DNA of 64,000 bases from Gonatopus flavifemur. Taxonomy: Eukaryota; Arthropoda; Insecta; Hymenoptera; Dryinidae. Shown piece after piece: positions 40,981-54,000 of the stretch. The notes under the pieces were generated by a model. That model was not told the DNA's origin. It saw only the letters and a program-made list of their open reading frames with translations, and ran no database searches. The DNA lies in NCBI GenBank assembly GCA_018340375.1, contig JAFFJZ010000006.1, positions 18,547,501-18,611,500 on the forward strand, read 5' to 3'. A program made the translations under genes and the position numbers. The first letter of the stretch is position 1. Every line of letters starts with the position of its first letter.

Positions 40981-43499
40981 ATGGGTAAGTTGAATACGAT
41001 TGAGTTGTAAATACTAAAAATTCTCTGATTTCATGTCTCGTACAACTAAAAATTTGTAAATTTTAGATCAAATTCCTCCCATTTACTAATGTAAATTTAA
41101 TATTCGAAAATTTTGCAGATAAAGAAGTGAAGCAGTGTCAAGGAAAGGATATCTTTGAAAGAATCAATTTCTTATACCAGGTAAACTGTGAGTGTTTATT
41201 ATTTATTCATTTCTACATACTTAAGAAATTTTATTCCATTTGAATCCTTCAGGCGAGTCATTTGATGAGTCCAAAGAACAAAGTTGCGGCATCTTATTAT
41301 GGTAACATGATGATCGGTTGTGCGAAAAAAGCTGTACTACGAATGTAAGTTGAAAAAGATCTTTCGAATTATGAAAAGAAATGATCATTGATGCGAGGAT
41401 GCTAGTCTATTCCAAATTGACTAGTTTACTTAAAAAACAATTCGATCGAATGATCTCAATTCAGTTTCTACCCAGCCAACCCAGATAGAAAAATGTGTTC
41501 ATAATGGTACCAAGGTGTTTCCGTATGAAACATCGTTATTGGTGACAATCTATGCAAACATTATGTTTCACAATAATTTGAAACAAGAGCGAATTATGGT
41601 GTCACAATCCATATATTATGGATGCATTATGTGAAAACATTCCGTTCCACCATAATCGATTTATTATTAATGCATACCATGGCATTGAAATCCAAAGGAA
41701 TTCATGGTAGTATGTTTCATAAAATATAAGCATAAATTCAATAATTGATACCTTATTGACACTGGTAAAAGGAACCCATTGAATTCAACATAATGAAGCT
41801 TCATGAGATTTTGTCAGAACACGTTGTCCGAGATTCATTGAGAATTAATGCTTTTGAATGAGATTATGGTTGGGGAAATTTATAAAACTGCCCAAATCTC
41901 ATTAACGAACGATGAGATTAGATTTAACTAAACCTTTGCTCAATTTCAATGGGATTTAGTGAGATTTTTCAATCAAGCGATAAACATTGATGGTCCAGAA
42001 ATTATAAAATACTAATTTTGCAAAAAGAATGTGGAAATAAGACACAAAGATATCAACCGATAAAAACATTTTTATATTCCTCAAACGAAACTGTTTTTTC
42101 TTTCAACAGTAATTTTTGAAACTAACATCAAACCTGGAATTCCTAGCTCTTGGCATTGATTATTCTGATAAATAATTTCAAACGGTAGATTGAATCCAAT
42201 TTTCTGTACCAAAATCGATGTATTATGATGTTTTATGATTTATTCTTGACATTGTTCACTGAGTAATGTGATACTGACTCGAAACGCTTCATCAAGTTTT
42301 AGGTTTTTGCTACAGCACAGTTTTGTGGTAACATAATTCTTGCATTTCGCGTCACATAACGTGACATATTGAATGATTATGGCACCATTAAAGCAGCATT
42401 ACGTGGTACAAAAATGCGTCGATAATGGAGGAATAATTTTACAAACTGTTTCACACATGAACATGGTATGCAGAGCGAATAGTACCATGATGAATGCACG
42501 ATTTCACCATCACGTACACCTCTAACGAGCTGAGTTATGTTTATAATACCAAGTGCATCGCATGGTTTTCTATCTGGGCAACATAATCAAGGCAGTGCTT
42601 GAGGCAACGATACTACCATCCACTTATACATTTACAAGTTCTTTGTACATATATGATGGGAGCATCACTCGCAACACTCTTCAGTACCTCTGGTTGTGCT
42701 AAAGCAGTGCTACATTATAAATTGAATCGTGTATATGTTATGGTAGCTAGACAGTGTCAGAATACTGGTAAATCTCGTTCAACTACACTTTACTTGGATT
42801 TGTTTTCAACCCTCTTCCAACAACTAGTGTCCTGCGCCAAGTACTTTCCAACCAAGAATAAAATATTAGGAATGCTATTACATCACTACCAAGGCACCTA
42901 ATCACGTAATTCGAAGAGCTGTTTCAATGCAGAAAATGCAGCATGAGAAGTCAGACCAGACTTTTCTGTGTTGCCTCAAACCTAGTGTATTTTGGAATCT
43001 CGTTTGACTGAAATAAATATTAACTAACAACTGAAACGTGATTTCTGGACGTTCTTTGAATCATAAAGAATCTCTAGAAATTAAATTTGAGCATAATCAT
43101 TATTCAATAGTTTTTAAATAAACTAGCTGATAAGTTTATCTTCACTCTGTTAATAACATTTTTCATTACCATTGTAGAGAACCAAATATCAAAAGAACGG
43201 TATGTAAATCCTGTCAATCACCTCTCATACCAGGAGACACAGCTAGAGTGAGACTAATATCGAAACCAACGAAAGCTGTTAAATGGACCTGTTTAGTTTG
43301 TACCGCATCGAAGAAGTATCCAACGAAAAAAGGATATAAACTATGGGCAGATCAGAACGATTCGGTGATTCAAACGTTAGATTACGGTACACCTAATACA
43401 AAGACCACAAAGAATACAAAAAATACCAAAAATGTCAACAGCACCCCTCAGAGCGAGAAGAAGAAATCAAAATTCAAAGACAAAGAAAAAACGTCGTGA
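40981..43499 (+). CDS. RPP21: RPP21, ribonuclease P/MRP protein subunit p21, four exons
   Basis: Subunit of RNase P, which trims tRNA 5' leaders in the nucleus. Exons 40981-40984, 41119-41180, 41253-41344 and 43178-43499 give 159 aa (human 154). The first coding exon contributes only ATG G. The N-terminal helical part includes KDIFERINFLYQASHLM and continues to AKKAVLR. The zinc ribbon is C62-x2-C65 (VCKSC) and C91-x2-C94 (TCLVC), the four ligands of the Rpr2/Rpp21/SNM1 family. A Lys/Thr/Asn-rich tail ends KDKEKTS. Poly(A) signal AATAAA at 43577-43582. Intron 3 (1.8 kb) hosts a large MITE. Head to head with RNase H1. Confidence 0.93.
41479..42579. mobile_element. 1.1-kb inverted-repeat element in RPP21 intron 3
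   Basis: Left end ACCCAGATAGAAAAATGTG, right end GCATGGTTTTCTATCTGGG. Shares GGTACCAAGGTGTTTCCG with the short relative at 27549-27799. It contains a nested piece of the CTGGTAAAAGGAACCCATTG family near 41760-41960. No transposase frame. Confidence 0.65.
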
Positions 43500-45085
43500 T
43501 TGATCTTGATGTACTAATACTTTGAAGTACGAATATTTTTTATTAATCCTTTACATAAAATATGTTACAATATTACAATAAATTTGTAATTAATAATAAT
43601 AAACAGACACTTTCTAACTGGAATATTTATAACCATCTAATATCATGATGTTGATATAATAAATGTATATGATAAATATTTCTTAAGAATAATAACATGA
43701 TTGAATTTATTTAATGATGTTTTTTTTTTCTTCATTTATCGAGTACGTGATACATGTCATGTTTTGAACCGTTTACAAAAAAACTTTTCAAAGGGCCCCA
43801 AAAAGGTATTATTTCATTACCCCGAGGACGGTTTTACGACTTTTTTTCATTTTTTCAATATCAAAAAGATGATGATCGTTTTATTCATGCAATAACGTGA
43901 TGATTTTTTTTTCTTTGTTTTTTTTTGTAAACGTTTGATGAATCAAAGTTTCTGCAAACGGCATGTTTCTTTCACTTTATTTAACTATGATATGACTATG
44001 TCCGCCCATCGCCAGCGACTCATTTTCAAACATTAGAAGTAAATTAATAACAATTACAATATACGTACTCAGGCGCGTTTAAATCACAGATTAATCGGAA
44101 AGAAATCAGTCGTTGAACTTCAGCTTAAATAAATAAGTCAAAATATAAACTGTAAGTATATATTTTAATATACTTACAGTTTATGCACACCCGTTCGAAG
44201 GAGGATAATACAATTTTACAATGAAACAACACAAACATGCTTTACTACAATTCCTTCCTTAAGATTTAAATGTGATGATATTGGAACGTGTATGTACAAC
44301 ATTACCAGCTGTACGTACCTTATTCGAGATGGCAGTGTGATGTTTACAAAATCATCCAAGAGTAATAATAATAGTATAAAAAAGAAAACAAAACAAAAAT
44401 TACACTACATCATTCACCTTGTTTGTTTCTTTACACAAAAAATCTTACAACGAATCTCGACATAAATATTATGGAGCGATAAGGAAACAACAAAGCCTGG
44501 GCTGGACGGAATCTACACATTCACTTATATACATATATCTGTCGTGCCAAGCTTGGATCATTGAATTGAACTATCAATAATACTCATTATTCAACGCTTC
44601 ATCTTCTCTATGTTTATTTTTCTCTACAACGTTGAGAGATTTTTAAGTGATTGCATAAAATATTACGAAAAGAATTACTACCCTTTCGATAATATTTTAT
44701 AAATTGAAAAGATATCTTCATATCTAACAATAAAATACGATTAGACCCCAGGTTGGCAACGCACACATATACATGCACACATCGGCTACAGGGAATGTTT
44801 ATTCTTTTTTTTTTAATATCAATGATCGTTCGTCGTTTCTCTTATATACTGTTTCAATTCTGATAAAGAGATCATCCTTTATTTTTTGTTACTCGCACAA
44901 CAAATACTAACCCGTTTATTGTCAAAAAGTAGGTCCATGCGAGTACGAAACTTGTATGAAAACTTGATTCTTATGAGACATTAATCTTATTTAATGACTG
45001 ATATAAATAATATTGAGAGATACGACGTGCGATTTTTTATACGTTTATATTAAAAACGAGCGAAACTTATTCACTTATTATTCAC
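43500..45085. other. Convergent 3' region between RPP21 and the cadherin
   Basis: AT-rich. Contains the RPP21 poly(A) signal and, on the minus strand, the presumed cadherin 3' UTR. A short perfect hairpin is at 44145-44184. No protein gene seen; a homopolymer-rich frame at 43701-43895 looks like chance. Confidence 0.55.
44145..44184. repeat. 40-bp hairpin (16-bp stem)
   Basis: ATAAACTGTAAGTATA, an 8-base AT loop, then the exact complement TATACTTACAGTTTAT. It could be a 3' UTR structure of the cadherin mRNA. Too short for a typical miRNA precursor. Confidence 0.6.
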
Positions 45086-48000
45086 TTATACTAATCCCGA
45101 AACGAATTGTGGTTGTCCGTCGCGATCTAATGTTAATTGTGGCATCACGTTTGGCGTTGGTTGGAATGTGGATCCCTGGAAACCCATGGCTGATTCGTAT
45201 AACTGAAAAAAAAAACAAAATACATTAAATCGTACGAAAATGGAGAAAACAATTGTTTAATAACTCACGTTATGATTTCCAGGGAGTGTTGTATAATCTG
45301 GAGTAGTTGAACGATGCCTATTTGTGGGTAATGGATGTTGGATTGTCGCGTACGTGTTATCTTGTGATGTATCTCCCATTCCTATGCTCACCCCACTCCC
45401 TCGCCTTTCCGTACCAAGACCACCCTCGGGTTCGCTGAACACCTGCATCGTCAGTTCTTGTTCCTCGTAAAGTTTCAATTTTCTACAAACATGAGAATAT
45501 TCGTTATTCTACAGTTCTAATTGTGTAAACAAAATGATCAACTCACTGTTCTATCCACAACGGATTCTCCGTGGTATTCAATTCATCGATTATTTGTTTC
45601 TTTATCAAACCATCCTTCTTACGTATATCATTTGGCACGGTAATAACCCTGCAACGATGTTATAACAGTGAGTTACAGGATTGAAAATACTCAAAGTATT
45701 CAAAATACTTACCAATGTCGTAAACAACAACAAACTACAGTCACCGTAACAGCTCCAACGACTAATACAACCAATAAAGCTATGAGAGCAGCCAATGCAG
45801 GATCAAAAGATTCTTCTTGAACACTAGCATATGCGGACTGAAACACATTTTCATTTAATTTGTATGTATAAAATCAAAAACCTGGGAATTATAAATAATG
45901 ATTACTCACCACAACATTCTCTATAGCAAATCCAGTATAATAATCTTTAAGAAAATCGTATTTGGCATCAATTATTTTAAGGATTTGTGGAATCGGGACG
46001 ATAGTTTGAGTTTTTGGTTCCACAACGTGTAAGTACATATCACACCTGGGGAATAGAATGAATATTCGAATAATTCAGAATTTTTTTATGTTTTAGATAT
46101 TTACCATTCTCTTCGAATATGACCAGAAGCGTCAACGTGATATCTGATATCATCCACGACTACTCTGCTCCGAGTAGCATTGGATAATTCCGCCACGATT
46201 TCATCCCGTTCACGATTCACTTCCTCGGGAGGGCGCGATAGGATGACTCTGATCAACTGCGAGGGTTCGAACACCCAAACCTGTGGATAATAATTTTGAA
46301 GAGACGATTCATCGACAATTAAGGCGATACTAGCTTAGCGAATGCCCTGGTTAAAAGAATCCATTGAATCTGACAAATGAAATTCAATGAGATTTGGTCA
46401 GAACATTGTCCAAGTTTAATCGTAATTTAGTGAGTTTTGAAGAAATCTCATTGGAAAATCACCGGTGAGATTTGGTCAGAATCAATGGGTTCTTTTAACC
46501 AGGGTGAGTAAACATTTTCTCGGAAAGAATTCTCCGCACTGAATTTTTAATAAGATCTGAAATTATGACTTCATCTACTGCGGTACATTGCCCAAATTTC
46601 GAATTTCGAAGGAAAACTTGTTTTCCCAGGCGGCGAAAAAAAATGTATTCATTAGAAATTAGATTATTTCCTGATAATTTCAGACCTTTACATGAATTCA
46701 GTGCGGAGAATTCTTACCGAGAAAATGTTTATTCAGTCGGTACGCCGGTATCCCCTCAGCAGGGTGGTCCAGAAAAACTTTGTTTTCTCGATTCCAGTCG
46801 CCATCGTGGAATAACGTGTTCTTCTTGGTTAAAAATGAACCTCCAATTTCTTTCGGATTCTTAGAAAGATGTTGAAAGGTCGCTCAAATGAATTTTATGT
46901 CAGGAATAGAGTTTTGTCTCTTCATCATAAGTATTTCAGGATTATTGAAGTTCTCTTCCCATGAAATTTCCAGTGAATGTACAGCAAATAAATGCTGTGT
47001 GTAAAAAATGAAGAAGAAAGAAATTGTGAAAGCGGAAACGTCAACTCAAACTCAGTGCACTTTTGTACTTCTAAACATCTTTCATTTGGATTGCAAAAAT
47101 TCTGAGATACTCTTGACACCCCTGGTAAAAAAAATCTCTCTTCACGTTTCAGAGAAATTCAGAGGGATTCAGCACGATTTAGGAAGATTCAGAAAAATTC
47201 AGAGAAGGTCAGAGAGAAATAGTAGACTGAGTAAAATTTTCAGTCTATGGTTTCAGAGGCATTCCGGGAGTTCCAGACAGATTCGGAGACAGGTAAAAAG
47301 GCGGAGGGATTGAGAAAGATTCAGAAAACAATACCATGAGTACAATTTTTGGTTAAAAATTTCAGGAAGAGATTTGGAGACAGGTGGATTGAAGAAAATT
47401 GTGCGTTGCACTGTTCAAAGGAATTCAGAGAAAAGTAGATTGTGTAAAATTTTCAGTCCATGATTTTAGAGACATTCTGGGAGTTTCGAAGAGATTCAGA
47501 GTAAATTGTGAGAAATTGTGCAGTAGACTTCTTAAAGGAATTCAAAGAGAAATAGATTGGATGAAATTTTTAGTCCCAGATTTCAGAGGAATGCTGGGAA
47601 TTTCAGAAAGATTCAAAGACAGACAAATTAGCATAAATTTTGCGTTGAAGTTTCCAGAAGGATTCAGTGGAATTCAGAGAGATTTACAGGATTCCAAGGA
47701 AGTTTAGACACAAGAAGATTGAGGAAAATTCTTCAAATTTGTTCTCAATTTCTAGATTTCAAACACATTATGGGAGTTCCAGAGACATTCAGAAACAGGT
47801 GAATCAGGAAAAATTCTGCATGCAATTTTCATACGAATGCGCAAAGTTCCTAGTCCAAGATTTCAAACGGATTCGGGAAGTTTCAAAGAGATTTGAACCC
47901 AGACAACAACAAAAATCGGTTTGAATTCTTGAATACTTCTCAAAGAATTCTTAAACAGTCTCTGTTATGACAGTAAAAATGGATACATGTTGAATGCTTG

Positions 48001-51000
48001 AAGGATTCTTGATGAACTCGCAATATGAATTCTTCCTGAACACTAAGTTATTCATCAAGGATTCAATTTGAATCCAGAGTATTCATAATGAATTTTGATT
48101 TACTGTTATAACGGTAGCCTTTTGAAGGGACTTTTTCTGGAAATTGGAAATCAAACTGTAGAGTGAGATTTAGAGCAATTCGGAGGGATTCAGAGAAAAC
48201 TTTGAACCTAAATAATTAAAATTCTGAGGGATTCAGAGAGATTCACAACATTTATTTGCTGTGCATTCGCTGAAAATTTCATGGAGAGAAACCTGCGATA
48301 ATGCTGGAATACTTATGATAAAAAAACAAAACCCTATTTCTGACACGAAAGTGATTTGAGCGACCCCTGAACATCGTTCAAAGTCAGGGAAAATCAGGAA
48401 AAGTTTTCAAAATGCCTCATCAGTCAGGGAAATCCCTTCAAATGCACAGTGGGCTAGAAATTCAAAAAAGTGGCCAAAAATGCCAGAAATGAACTTTGAG
48501 TTTTTTACAAAACAAGTAGTTCATCATTTATAGGATCCTTTGAGACAACTATTCTCAAATTTTTATGAGATTTGATGCATGTATGTACAAATTAAACCAA
48601 TATCCCCAAGCATAATAGGTTGAACTTTACTGTTCAAGTGTCATGTACAAACCTGCATCATTTGCAAACTTCGCTCATCCAAGAGTTCTCTTTTGTATTT
48701 TTTCAGGAAGAACAACAATGAAACAAACTTAAAACGATGGGAAAAGTGTTCATCTTCACTGTTTATAGTTGAAACTGAACACAATATCACGAAATATAGA
48801 GTTTTTTTATCATTTTCCAATCTTCCAATTAACTATTCCCCTGAGTTCCACCAGATATGAACATCAGATTAGGCTCATTACATTCCGGATGAAGTGTACT
48901 TCAAAGTCAACCTGCGCCTTTTTACGCCTTTTAACAAACACATCGAAGAAATTGATTTTTTTGTGCTTTCATACATGGATTTTCAATATTTTCGAATGAA
49001 TTCATATATTTTCTTCGGTATTCTTTCAAAAAGAGGTGACCAAAGTTTTTTTGAGATTGGTGATTACGTTCAATTATGATAACCTGGAGTGAGAAATGAA
49101 AAAAATTCAAAATGAAGGATCCAATATGGCAGACTAAAATCATAAAATCAGCTGGATTCACTCAAACTTCGTCGTTCGGGGGTTTGTGAGATCATCGATT
49201 ACGAATCTAAAGTCAATAATGCGATATTCGAACTGGTAGATCTAATATAACAATTCGGAGTTTGGCTGAAGATTTATTATCAAGGAATGTTCGTGGTTGC
49301 TGATTGTGAATCTGCAGTAAAAATTTCGTCAGAATAAAAAAAATCTGACCTCACAAAAATAATCAAGACAATATATATTGACAATCCCCCGTCTCTCTCA
49401 CGATATCTAGCCGCACCGTATGCTATAGTTACCCATGCCAAAGCTGATCCTCTGCGATACATAACTCGATGCGCGACTTCATTTCTTACTTCAGATTTTG
49501 GATCAGCAACCCCACAAACCCTCGAACAAAAATTTTCAGGCTAGTGCCGAAAATTTTGCAATGTTTGTCCACCATATTGGAAACACCATCTTGAATTATG
49601 CATTTTTTACTTCGAATTCGTAATCAGCAACCCCAAAAACCCCGTGACAGCCAATTTCGAGCGAATTCAGTTGATTTTTCAATTTTTGCCCGCCATATTG
49701 GATCCGCCATCTTGAATTATGCATTTTTGACTTCAGATTCGTAATCAGCGACCCGAAAAACCCCATGCGACCCAGTTTGAAACAAATCGACCAAGGATTT
49801 ATATTTTTGGCCACTTTTTTGAGTTTCTGGCCCACTGTGAAATGTATAAAAAGTCAGGGAAAATTGAAACATTTGATTTCAGCAGGAAATTTTCAAAGAG
49901 TAATGTCCACTTGTATATTTTTCACCCAGCCAGCCCAAATGATCAATTTGAATTCATAAAGACTTCCCAAAGACCTTTTGAATAGTCCCCGTTATTTAAC
50001 CAATAATGAATTCAATAAGAATTCAATGGATTCAAGATGAAAACGTATTGAATTCTCGCAGAATTCATTATGAAACCTTGATACGAATCCTTTCTGAACA
50101 TTGAGTTGTTCATTAAGAGTTCGTGAAGAATTCAAAATATGTGTATAACGGGAACTCTTGTGCCGTATGGGTGAAGTATAAATTTCATCGAATTGCCTTG
50201 CGATTTTGTTTGCTAATACCGTTCCTTTGGTCTGGTTCAAAACGCGATGTCAGAAGAATGAGTATTCACAATTGATCTATTAACTGCGCTTATTTGATAT
50301 TAATTCGTAGATCACCTTCAAACCTTCCAAAAGTGCAATACCATTCAAGGGCGTATCCAAAACCCCCACTACCTTGATTGATAATAAATTACATGCCTAG
50401 AATTGCGCATTGTCGCAAACCTTAAGTGGATACTAGCGCATAGATGGCCCCATCCGGTGGCATTTTTTTCCGCACAAAATATTCGAAACCGAACGCATAA
50501 GAAAGTCTGAATTTCGAAAAAGCAAAATGTTTTTATCTGCACCTGGATAAGTTTTACAGCTTTTTACTTTATTTTAAAATCTGAATATTAATGAATTCAA
50601 TATTGATTGATTTATGTTTTGATTGAAACTATTTGAATAATCCTTTAAATGAATATAGATGATCGTAAGTGGATAATTACATTTGGTATAATTTATAAAA
50701 CGATTTATTTTATTCAAATGTTAATAGAAGTTCAAGAGAGTGTATTAATCCAATTTTTCTTCATGTATATTGTGTATGTTAATATTAACATCCACATACA
50801 AAACCTCGGGTTGTATTTGACGATAAAAGATTCAATAAACTCCAGTAATACCGAACTGTGCAAAAGTTTTAATATTCTAAGATAGCATTTTGTATTCTTG
50901 AATGTATGGGAACATTGAACTCTTCCAAAGTTGTGCATAAATTCATCTGTTTGAAAAGAGTTGTTGAAGAATTCTGTGCCTGTTCTTGAAAAAGGATTCC

Positions 51001-54000
51001 TTAGAGAAAAAATTTGTGAAGATTTGGCTCTACGCAGACTGTATAAAATTTCTATAGAACTTCGACGAATAATTTTTTTCTCCATGACTTTTTATGGATT
51101 TCTCTATAGAAATTCCATACAGTTTACATAGAGCCAAATTTTTTCACTAGGGTTCTGCGTGTGCTATCTGGATATATTTATTCGAGAGTCAGGAAAAATG
51201 ACTGTTCAAATTTTGGAGGGACTCCGTCGTTCTAAAATCGGGAAAAAAAGATCGCAGGTTCCTTTTTAACCAAGAGAAACATGTTATCCCACGATGATGA
51301 ATGAAATCGAAGGAAAATTGAACTTACGTGAACTTTAGTCATAGCGTATCTCTCGGGGATCGCATTCTCTTTGGCAATGACTTCAACGATGAATCTATCT
51401 TGATTATACTCCGCCATGTACCCGCTGGTAACGAGTTTTCCATCTTGAGTGACATTGAAAGGACTTGGGACTATAGATCCGCGCGGTTTATCCGATCCGT
51501 ATTTGTACAAATTAGCACTAGCGACGTAATAATGTAGAGTACCATTGTCGCCCACGTCCGCATCCGAAGCGGTCACTTTGGTGACAAAATCGTTGATATT
51601 CGCCATCGAATTGATACCTGCATAATAATCGTTTCTCTCGAAAATCGGTGGATTATCGTTTTCATCTAGAATCACTATAGTCACGTTCACGTGACCGTGT
51701 TCGGGATTTTGTATCCAGGATTGAACAGTTTCGGTGGGATTGATATAGATATCAGGATCATTTGCCGCGAGAATCGAGAGAACGTATTTGTCCCTGACCT
51801 CCCGATCGAATGATTTATTAGCGTAAATGCTACCATCGGATTTGTCCATGTAAAAAGCGTATCCCTCGTTACCTGTGCAAAGTATATATTATTCAATCAA
51901 TATAATCGAATGATAAGGTAAATGAATGATCGAGTACTCACCTGCTTCGATGTAATAATACACTTTGGCGTGTCTACCCTCATCTTTATCCTCTGCAGTC
52001 ACTTTACCAACTAAATAATCCTTCGGTCGGTTCTCCGATAAATAAAAAGTGTACTCATCGTGAAATTGCGGTACATTATCATTGGTATCGACTAACTGTA
52101 CGGTGAGCAGTCGTAAAGTTTCGTAAGTTGTAGGACTACCGTGATCCGCGGCTACGAGTACCAGCTAAAACATTCAAAATTGATTGAATGTCATCCATTG
52201 AATATTAAATCCATTAATTTCATTCTCACCTCGAATTTACTCTTCACCTCCCGATCGAGTATAATTTTAGATCTCAATTCCCCAGTGTCCCTATCGATAG
52301 AAAACTCTTCAGTTTCCTGAACATTTCTATTCCCAACTTTCAAATGATAACTGATTCGTCCATTTTCTCCAGGATCTCTATCGATGGCTTTAACAGTCAA
52401 AACGAGATAATTCGGCACCCCAGCGTTCTGCAAAATACAATTCTCCATTAATTAAAAAACATTCTTTCCCGAAGCTGAGCAAAGTACAAACCTCTGGCAC
52501 TTCGACTGTGGCATTAGTCAATTCTGGCATAATGAATTGAGGTTTATGTTGATTGACAGGTGTCACTCTGATATCGACGTAACATTTGTCCGAATGCGGG
52601 CCGTTTCCTGCCCCATCTCTAGCTTCGACTTCTAATCTGTAAGAACCCGATCTACCCAACAACGCCGCGGCGGGGTACAAAATTCCAGTTTCGTGATTCA
52701 ACGAAAAAGAATCATTATCGTTTCCTGATATTATTCTATACCAAACTTCCCCGTTAATCCCTTCATCGTTATCAACCGCTCTCACCTGTAATTAATTAAT
52801 TTCACGATTAATGAAATTATCGATCAACAACGATCGGTAATCAATCATTATACTTGTAATATAGGTGCAGGTGGATTGACTGATAAATTTTCCGCGACAG
52901 ATGCTCTATAGCTATGTTGCGAGAAGATAGGTCTGTTATCATTCACATCAATCAATTTCACGAGTACGGGCACGGATGTACTACGACGCGCGTCTGGTAC
53001 GGCATTATCGCTTGCCATCACGGTGATGGTTATCTCCGGAGTGATTTCACGATCGAGAACCGTTGCTCCGCCGACTGTAATCTCCCCAGTTTCATGACCT
53101 GAGATAAAAATTCCTTTTATTCATCTCTCTTTCTTTTTCGATTGAAAATAAAAGGGAATTCAAGATTTACCGATATTAAAATCAGCTGCATGATCCCCGA
53201 TCAAACTATAACTAACTTCTCCGAACGGACCTTCGTCTCCGTCGGTAGCTTTCACAGTGATCACGTGCGTACCGGGAGGTGAATTTTCCTCCACCGACGC
53301 GTTGTAAAACGCTTTCTCGAATTTAGGATCCTGATCGTTGACGTTGATCACGGTAACTATGACTTTCGCTGACGACGATAGTTGAGGAATTCCAGAATCG
53401 TATGCGACTACCGTGAACTCTAATTGCTTTGTCTCTTCGTAATCGATCACTTGACTGGTTCTTACGATACCTTCGGAGAGAAAATAAATAAATGATCGGT
53501 CAAAGAGAAAAAAAATAAACGGATTTAGACTCACCGGTAACGTTATTGATGTTGAAGTAAGGACTTGGGGGTTCAATCGTGTAACCCGCTATGTTACTTT
53601 CCGTGTCTGTAGCGGTGAAAGCTCCGACGATAGCACCGGTGGGTTGTTCTTCCTGCATTTCGATTAAATATCGAGGATTTTCTCGAGTCCATGGTTTGAG
53701 AAATTCTGGAGCCATATGATTCACATCGATGATCGTGACTATCAGAGTGCCCCTTCCTTGCTGCAACGTGGGAGCCGTTGTATCGCTGACAACTACCGTT
53801 AAACTCACGGTAGCTGCTATATCTCGATCCAACGGTCTTACGACTGACACGTGTCCCGTAGTGCGATCCACCGCGAAGAAATCTTTGAACGATTTACTAT
53901 CATTCACTTTTTGTCCATTTCTATCAATGGCGGTGATAGGTTCGGAAATAGCAAAATTCAGAGCATCCATATTCTCGCTATCGGGATCCGTTGCTTTCAG

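Noticed and set aside
42599..42901. 100-codon frame in RPP21 intron 3
   Set aside because: Lies in an intron directly after a MITE, shows no recognisable domain, and has no splice or start context supporting a gene.
47008..47924. Chain of 80-100-codon frames on the plus strand
   Set aside because: Made of repeated TTCAGAG words (FREIQR-type peptides); a repeat, not a gene.
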